A program made the translations under genes and the position numbers. Below, in pieces: positions 60,094 through 64,000 of a stretch of DNA of 64,000 bases (the first letter of the stretch is position 1; every line of letters begins with the position of its first letter). The stretch is from assembly GCF_023634645.1 (NCBI RefSeq), contig NZ_JAMKMR010000004.1, forward strand, positions 186,001 to 250,000. The letters run 5' to 3'. The notes beneath the pieces were generated by a model. It worked only from the letters and a program-made list of their open reading frames with translations. It was not told the DNA's origin and did no database searches. This stretch comes from Vibrio sinus. Lineage in GTDB: Bacteria; Pseudomonadota; Gammaproteobacteria; Enterobacterales; Vibrionaceae.

Positions 60094-60519
60094 ATGTCAA
60101 AAGAATTTAGCCGTACCCAACGGGTATCCCAACAGCTACAAAAAGAGCTAGCTATTATCCTTCAACGTGAAGTGAGAGATTCACGAATTGGAATGGTCAC
60201 TATTTCAGACGTTGAAGTGTCAAGAGACTTGGCGTACGCCAAAGTATTCGTTACTTTTCTTTGTGTCGGCGAACAAACACCTAAGAGCTGTTTAAATGCA
60301 TTAAAAGAGCACGAAGGCCATATTCGCATGATGCTTGGCAAACGTATTCGTTTGCGTTTGACCCCTGAAATTCGCTTCCAATATGACAGCACATTAGTGG
60401 AAGGTATGCGCATGTCTAACTTGGTGAGTGAAGTACTCAGCGAAGACAAGCGTAAGCAAAAACAGGCAGGCCGTGAAGACGAGCAATCTGGTTCTGATGA
60501 ATCAGGAGAGCAAGCTTAA
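60094..60519 (+). CDS. rbfA: Ribosome-binding factor A
   Basis: This 141-residue KH-fold protein is needed for late 30S assembly and cold adaptation. [40 protein letters not shown] and the [12 protein letters not shown] segment are the family marks. The start is ATG at 60094, with GAGAAAAG before it; a GTG four codons upstream is less likely. Its stop overlaps the truB start as TAATG. The acidic Ser/Gly/Glu tail is extra. Confidence 0.95.
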   Translation: MSKEFSRTQRVSQQLQKELAIILQREVRDSRIGMVTISDVEVSRDLAYAKVFVTFLCVGEQTPKSCLNALKEHEGHIRMMLGKRIRLRLTPEIRFQYDSTLVEGMRMSNLVSEVLSEDKRKQKQAGREDEQSGSDESGEQA

Positions 60520-61454
60520 TGGCACGTCGTCGTAAAGGTCGCCCAGTTAACGGCATTGTGTTGTTGGATAAGCCAACAGGCATTTCCTCTAATGATGCGT
60601 TGCAGAAAGTCAAACGCATCTACTTTGCAGAGAAAGCCGGTCACACTGGCGCTCTAGATCCATTGGCAACTGGCATGCTACCAATCTGTCTGGGCGAGGC
60701 GACCAAGTTCTCTCAGTTTTTGCTGGATTCAGATAAACGTTATGTTGTGGTCGCCAAGCTTGGTGAGCGAACAAACACGTCGGACTCTGATGGCGAAGTG
60801 GTAGAAACTCGCGAAGTCAATGTCAGCAAAGAGCGTTTGCTTGAGTGCATCGAAGCGTTTAAGGGTGAAACGGATCAAGTGCCATCCATGTACTCGGCAC
60901 TAAAATACCAAGGTCGTCCTCTGTATGAATACGCTCGTGAAGGTATCGAAGTCCCTCGTGAAGCACGTAAGATCACCGTTTATTCAATTGAGCTGCTTCG
61001 TTTTGAAGGCGATGAAGTTGAAATGGAGATCCACTGCTCGAAAGGCACGTACATTCGAACCATCACCGATGATCTAGGTGAAATGCTAGGCTGTGGTGCA
61101 CACGTAACCTATTTGCGTCGTACTGGTGTAGCAAACTACCCAGTAGACAAGATGGTGACGTTAGAGCAGCTGAACACTTTGCTTGAGCAAGCAAGAGAGC
61201 AAGAGATCGAACCACGTTTGTTGCTCGATCCCATCTTGATGCCAATGGATACTGCGGTAGAATCTTTGCCGGAAGTGAACTTAATCCCTGAGTTAACGGA
61301 CATGGTTCAGCATGGTCAACCTGTGCAAGTGTTTGGTGCGCCGAGCGAAGGTTTTGTGCGTATGACCTCTGGTGAAGATCGTCAATTCATTGGTGTGGCA
61401 GAAATCGATGATGATGGCCGTATTGCACCGAAGCGATTGGTTGTGTTTAGGTAA
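60519..61454 (+). CDS. truB: tRNA pseudouridine-55 synthase
   Basis: This 311-residue enzyme makes pseudouridine at position 55 of the T loop. [18 protein letters not shown] at the N-terminus and [23 protein letters not shown], with catalytic D47, are diagnostic; a PUA-like C-terminal domain follows. It is the last gene of the operon here and ends at a terminator, whereas in E. coli and V. cholerae rpsO-pnp come next. Confidence 0.96.
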   Translation: MARRRKGRPVNGIVLLDKPTGISSNDALQKVKRIYFAEKAGHTGALDPLATGMLPICLGEATKFSQFLLDSDKRYVVVAKLGERTNTSDSDGEVVETREVNVSKERLLECIEAFKGETDQVPSMYSALKYQGRPLYEYAREGIEVPREARKITVYSIELLRFEGDEVEMEIHCSKGTYIRTITDDLGEMLGCGAHVTYLRRTGVANYPVDKMVTLEQLNTLLEQAREQEIEPRLLLDPILMPMDTAVESLPEVNLIPELTDMVQHGQPVQVFGAPSEGFVRMTSGEDRQFIGVAEIDDDGRIAPKRLVVFR

Positions 61455-61475
61455 CGCAGCACCACTAGCAGTCTG

Positions 61476-61506
61476 AAAACCAAAGCATAACGCTTTGGTT
61501 TTTTTA
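61476..61506. terminator. Bidirectional terminator after truB
   Basis: AAAACCAAAGC / GCTTTGGTTTT around ATAAC is followed by TTTA. It serves truB (+) and the DUF1499 lipoprotein (-). Confidence 0.92.
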
Positions 61507-61514
61507 TATCCAAG

Positions 61515-61979
61515 CTACTCAGATTTGTTATCAACGTTTTCGTTGGGGACTATCAGCTCTTTCTCGAGTAATATGTTGCGTAATGCCTCTGCCCGGCTAC
61601 GGTTGACACCAAAATCAGAATAACCCACTCGTGATTCTGAACGAACCAGCAGTTTTTCTCCTTTAATCTCCAGTTCAAGATCGTCGGTGAATCGCAAAAT
61701 TTTTGTAGTACAAGTGATGTGTAAGTAGTCGCCAGATTTACTGATCACTTTCGAACGAGGTAGGGTGAGCGCCGCAGCTTCGACTTGATTGATCGTGACC
61801 CCTTTTTTAAGCACGTAGGGATCAAGATGGTGCTCTTTACGTGAATCTTGGGTAGAAACACAATTCGGCTTGTCCGCGCAAGGCAGCTCCACACGATTTT
61901 TCATATCAGCAACTCCCTGACTGCATCCAGCGACGAGAGCCGCCAACAAAGTTAGTATTAGGTATCGGGTTTTCAGCAT
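61515..61979 (-). CDS. DUF1499 family lipoprotein
   Basis: This 154-residue protein starts with a lipoprotein signal (MLKTRYLILTLLAALVAGC; lipidated C19). The body has the DUF1499 pattern: LPCADKPNCVSTQDSRKEHHLDP, then LPRSKVI, FTDDLELEI and the RSESRVGYSDFGVNRSRAEALRN motif. The two cysteines of CADKPNC could form a disulfide. Function is unknown. An N-terminal Gln/Gly start after the lipidated Cys suggests transfer to the outer membrane rather than retention. Confidence 0.88.
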   Translation of the reverse strand: MLKTRYLILTLLAALVAGCSQGVADMKNRVELPCADKPNCVSTQDSRKEHHLDPYVLKKGVTINQVEAAALTLPRSKVISKSGDYLHITCTTKILRFTDDLELEIKGEKLLVRSESRVGYSDFGVNRSRAEALRNILLEKELIVPNENVDNKSE

Positions 61980-62096
61980 GTTAGCGCAACTATCTACTTA
62001 AAGGTTGTTTTAACCATATCATTCGAGTTACGTAGATAAAGTGAACGGCATCAAATGTATTTTGGAAACCGAACACCTAGGTTATTAGAGCCTAAT

Positions 62097-63029
62097 CTAA
62101 ATATTACCAAACAGCTCCTCGGTTTCTTTGTTTACTTGCTCTTGTGATTTCCCCGATGGAGGTGGATCGTTAAATCGAGTTAGAGCTTCATCGCGGTGGA
62201 AGGTTTCACTTGCCATCGGCAGTTCATAAAAACATTCAGGTGCTTGGTTAAAGTCAAAGATTAACTTGATATCATCGACGTCTTCGTAAGGGATATTTAA
62301 GCCTGTAAGTATTTGTTTTATTGCAGTGAATTGTTGTTTGCTCTTATAGAACAAACAGCTGTCTTCTTTGGTGTGAACACGAAAAACAGATTCAGGTTGC
62401 TCGAGTGATTCTTCGCAAACATCGTATTTTGAGTACAGGCAAAACACCTTTCTTTTTTTATGATGCCGAACACACAGGAATTGTTCAGAAGGAATAATAT
62501 GCTCATCAACATAGATTTCTCTTTTCTTAGTGCTGATAAATGCTAGCAGTAGAAAGCCACCTGAGCCGACTAAAACCATGGGGCCAGCGATAATAATGGC
62601 GAGTAGGCACCCAATGCAGCCAAAATAAGCCATGATTTGCACAAATCTAGGTCCCCATAAGGGTTCGTCTAAACGTTTTTTATAGATGATGCCAGAGGAA
62701 GACAAGGTGTAGTCATATCGGTCATCGATGCCGTAACTTAGGTAGGCAGCCCACCCGCCAATAATTAAAGGAACAATGAGGAAATAGATATCAGGGTTAG
62801 AAATATACCAAACTGGCCTGCTGCTACCAAATGTCATTATTCCACCAAATATAATGGCAGTGACTAGTATAGGTATAACCCAGAAAATAGCGCGAAAGAA
62901 ACGATAATTATGCTCTACATTTTTGCACATCCAACGAGTAACATCTGGAGTGTATTCAACGGATTTTACACGCTGTTGTTGGTATTCCTGAAACTTTTCA
63001 GGGGTAATATAAAAGGGTAAATAGGCCAC
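62097..63029 (-). CDS. Unknown multi-span membrane protein, paralog A
   Basis: I do not recognise the family. This 310-residue protein has a cytoplasmic start (MAYLPFYITPEKFQEYQQQ), about four spans between residues 45 and 165 (AIFWVIPILVTAIIFGG; IYFLIVPLIIGGWAAYLSYG; IMAYFGCIGCLLAIIIAG; MVLVGSGGFLLLAF) and a soluble C-terminal half ending in SQEQVNKETEELFGNI. The start is GTG at 63029, with AAGGAG 6 bases upstream; a TTG six codons earlier would include that ribosome site. A second copy lies directly upstream. The first half is nearly identical, the middle of the second half is diverged, and the last 15 residues are again similar. Confidence 0.75.
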   Translation of the reverse strand: MAYLPFYITPEKFQEYQQQRVKSVEYTPDVTRWMCKNVEHNYRFFRAIFWVIPILVTAIIFGGIMTFGSSRPVWYISNPDIYFLIVPLIIGGWAAYLSYGIDDRYDYTLSSSGIIYKKRLDEPLWGPRFVQIMAYFGCIGCLLAIIIAGPMVLVGSGGFLLLAFISTKKREIYVDEHIIPSEQFLCVRHHKKRKVFCLYSKYDVCEESLEQPESVFRVHTKEDSCLFYKSKQQFTAIKQILTGLNIPYEDVDDIKLIFDFNQAPECFYELPMASETFHRDEALTRFNDPPPSGKSQEQVNKETEELFGNI

Positions 63030-64000
63030 GCTTAACTCCTTGCGCAAATGATGACAGGTTCTTGTTGGGGCTCATTTTTCCTCGATTACAGGTTCCCATA
63101 TAACCTTTCATATCTTTGATTGACCTCTTCTTGTGTCTCTCCTTTCGGGCGGTCTGACTCTGAGCGGCTGATAATGTCTTCGGAGCAATATTGCTCTGAG
63201 AACATCAATAAATCAATAACTTGTTGCGGCCATTGTTCGAAGACAAAAATATGAGAAGAATCATTCACTGCTTCTATTCTAATACCTAACTTTTGGCTCA
63301 GTATGCTTGTGATTTTTTCATATTCTTCATTGGTTTTATAAAACAGAAAAAAATCACCACGATTTTGCGTTCGATTAATTTTATGAGCTGTAGTGGCTCG
63401 AGGAGAGTACTCACAGTTTTCTTTTGTGGCATATAAGCAAATAACCTTGCGCTTTTTATACTCTCTAGCGTAAACAAATTGGTCTGAAGGAATTATCCAC
63501 TCTTCTACGTGGATTTCCCTTTTTTTAGTACTGGCAAAAGCAAGCAGAAGAAAACCACCTGAGCCGACTAAAATCAATGGGCCAGCGATAACTACAGCGA
63601 ATAAACACCCAATGCAGCCAAAATAAGCCATGATTTGTACAAATCTAGGCCCCCATAAGGGTTCGTCTAAACGTTTTTGATAGATGAGGCCAGCGGAAGA
63701 CAAGGTGTAGTCATATCGGTCGTCAATGCCGTAGCTTAGGTAGCCTGCCCACCCGCCAATAATTAATGGAACAATGAGTAAGTAAATATCTGGGTTAGAA
63801 ATATACCAAACTGGCCCGCTGCTACCAAATGTCATTATTCCGCCAATTATAATGGTAGTGACTAGTACAGGTATAACCCAGAAAATAGCGCGAAAGAAGC
63901 GATAATTATGTTCTACATTTTTGCACATCCAACTAGTAACACCTGGAGTGTATTCAATGGATTTTACAAGCTGTTGTTGGTATTCCTGAAACTTTTCAGG
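62480..64000. repeat. Tandem duplication with 998-base period
   Basis: The DNA at about 62480-63002 reappears at about 63478-64000 with high identity (for example TTCGTCTAAACG at 62664 and 63662), exactly 998 bases apart. It covers the membrane halves of the two paralogous genes. The remainder of each unit has drifted apart except for the gene ends. The array may continue beyond the right edge. Confidence 0.85.
63086..64000 (-). CDS. Unknown multi-span membrane protein, paralog B (5' end outside the window)
   Basis: The frame is open from the right edge (PEKFQEYQQQLVKS...) to a stop at 63086, giving 304 residues; by comparison with paralog A about 13 N-terminal codons are missing. Membrane half and the DDRYDYTLSSAGLIYQKRLDEPLWGPRF segment match paralog A closely. 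The region about 175-280 is diverged (for example CLYATKENCEYSPRATTAHK here), and the tail TQEEVNQRYERLYGNL is again similar. The two genes are 56 bases apart and probably co-transcribed, B first. Confidence 0.75.
   Translation of the reverse strand, partial: PEKFQEYQQQLVKSIEYTPGVTSWMCKNVEHNYRFFRAIFWVIPVLVTTIIIGGIMTFGSSGPVWYISNPDIYLLIVPLIIGGWAGYLSYGIDDRYDYTLSSAGLIYQKRLDEPLWGPRFVQIMAYFGCIGCLFAVVIAGPLILVGSGGFLLLAFASTKKREIHVEEWIIPSDQFVYAREYKKRKVICLYATKENCEYSPRATTAHKINRTQNRGDFFLFYKTNEEYEKITSILSQKLGIRIEAVNDSSHIFVFEQWPQQVIDLLMFSEQYCSEDIISRSESDRPKGETQEEVNQRYERLYGNL

Overview
The window reads as chromosome I of a marine Vibrio. The evidence is a LuxR/HapR/SmcR-type quorum-sensing master regulator between lpd and hpt with a Qrr-pairing site in its 5' leader, an OmpU-type porin between dacB and greA, three-lipoyl-domain AceF, and a gene order that follows, as I remember it, the V. 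cholerae run from hapR to truB. The LuxR C-terminus ends at ...CIYK and differs from the V. harveyi and V. vulnificus proteins I know, so I would not name a species.

Layout. (1) 1-3.7 kb: pyruvate dehydrogenase genes aceE (3' end), aceF and lpd. (2) 3.8-8.1 kb: luxR (-), hpt (+), carbonic anhydrase can (-) and the ABC-2 exporter yadGH (+). (3) 8.1-14.1 kb: a minus-strand block sfsA, dksA, gluQ, pcnB, folK, panB, panC. (4) 14.1-22.4 kb: hrpB-mrcB, acnB and yacL. (5) 22.3-28.0 kb: two nutrient systems with readable promoters, glnK-amtB (NtrC sites plus a sigma-54 promoter) and fbpABC (Fur box plus a sigma-70 promoter). (6) 28-36.6 kb: rsmC, an AI-2E-family permease, hemL, erpA and a two-gene RND efflux system. 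(7) 36.6-40.7 kb: an accessory type VI secretion cargo module, a PAAR-like/Tle1 lipase effector followed by an overlapping lipoprotein gene that is its likely immunity partner. (8) 40.9-48.6 kb: an M23 endopeptidase, tyrS, a DUF454 protein, an unknown 119-aa membrane protein behind a long structured leader, dacB, ompU and greA. (9) 48.7-61.5 kb: yhbY, rlmE-ftsH, folP-glmM, secG, tRNA-Leu(GAG), tRNA-fMet and the rimP-nusA-infB-rbfA-truB operon. (10) 61.5-64 kb: a DUF1499 lipoprotein and two tandem paralogous membrane proteins, the second cut by the window edge, at the place where rpsO-pnp would normally follow truB.

Most of the window is ordinary core genome. The accessory insertions are the T6SS effector/immunity pair, the DUF454 plus leader-RNA/119-aa gene segment, and the tandem membrane genes after truB. 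No CRISPR array, insertion sequence, integrase or origin was seen.

The strongest candidates for something not described are the leader at about 44.14-44.45 kb, with a 27-codon upstream ORF and several hairpins ahead of a His-rich membrane protein, and the tandem membrane paralogs with conserved ends and diverged middles. Several leaders also carry readable control elements: the Qrr site on luxR, an intrinsic terminator in the greA leader, two terminators between tRNA-fMet and rimP, and an 11-codon ORF overlapping the acnB start.
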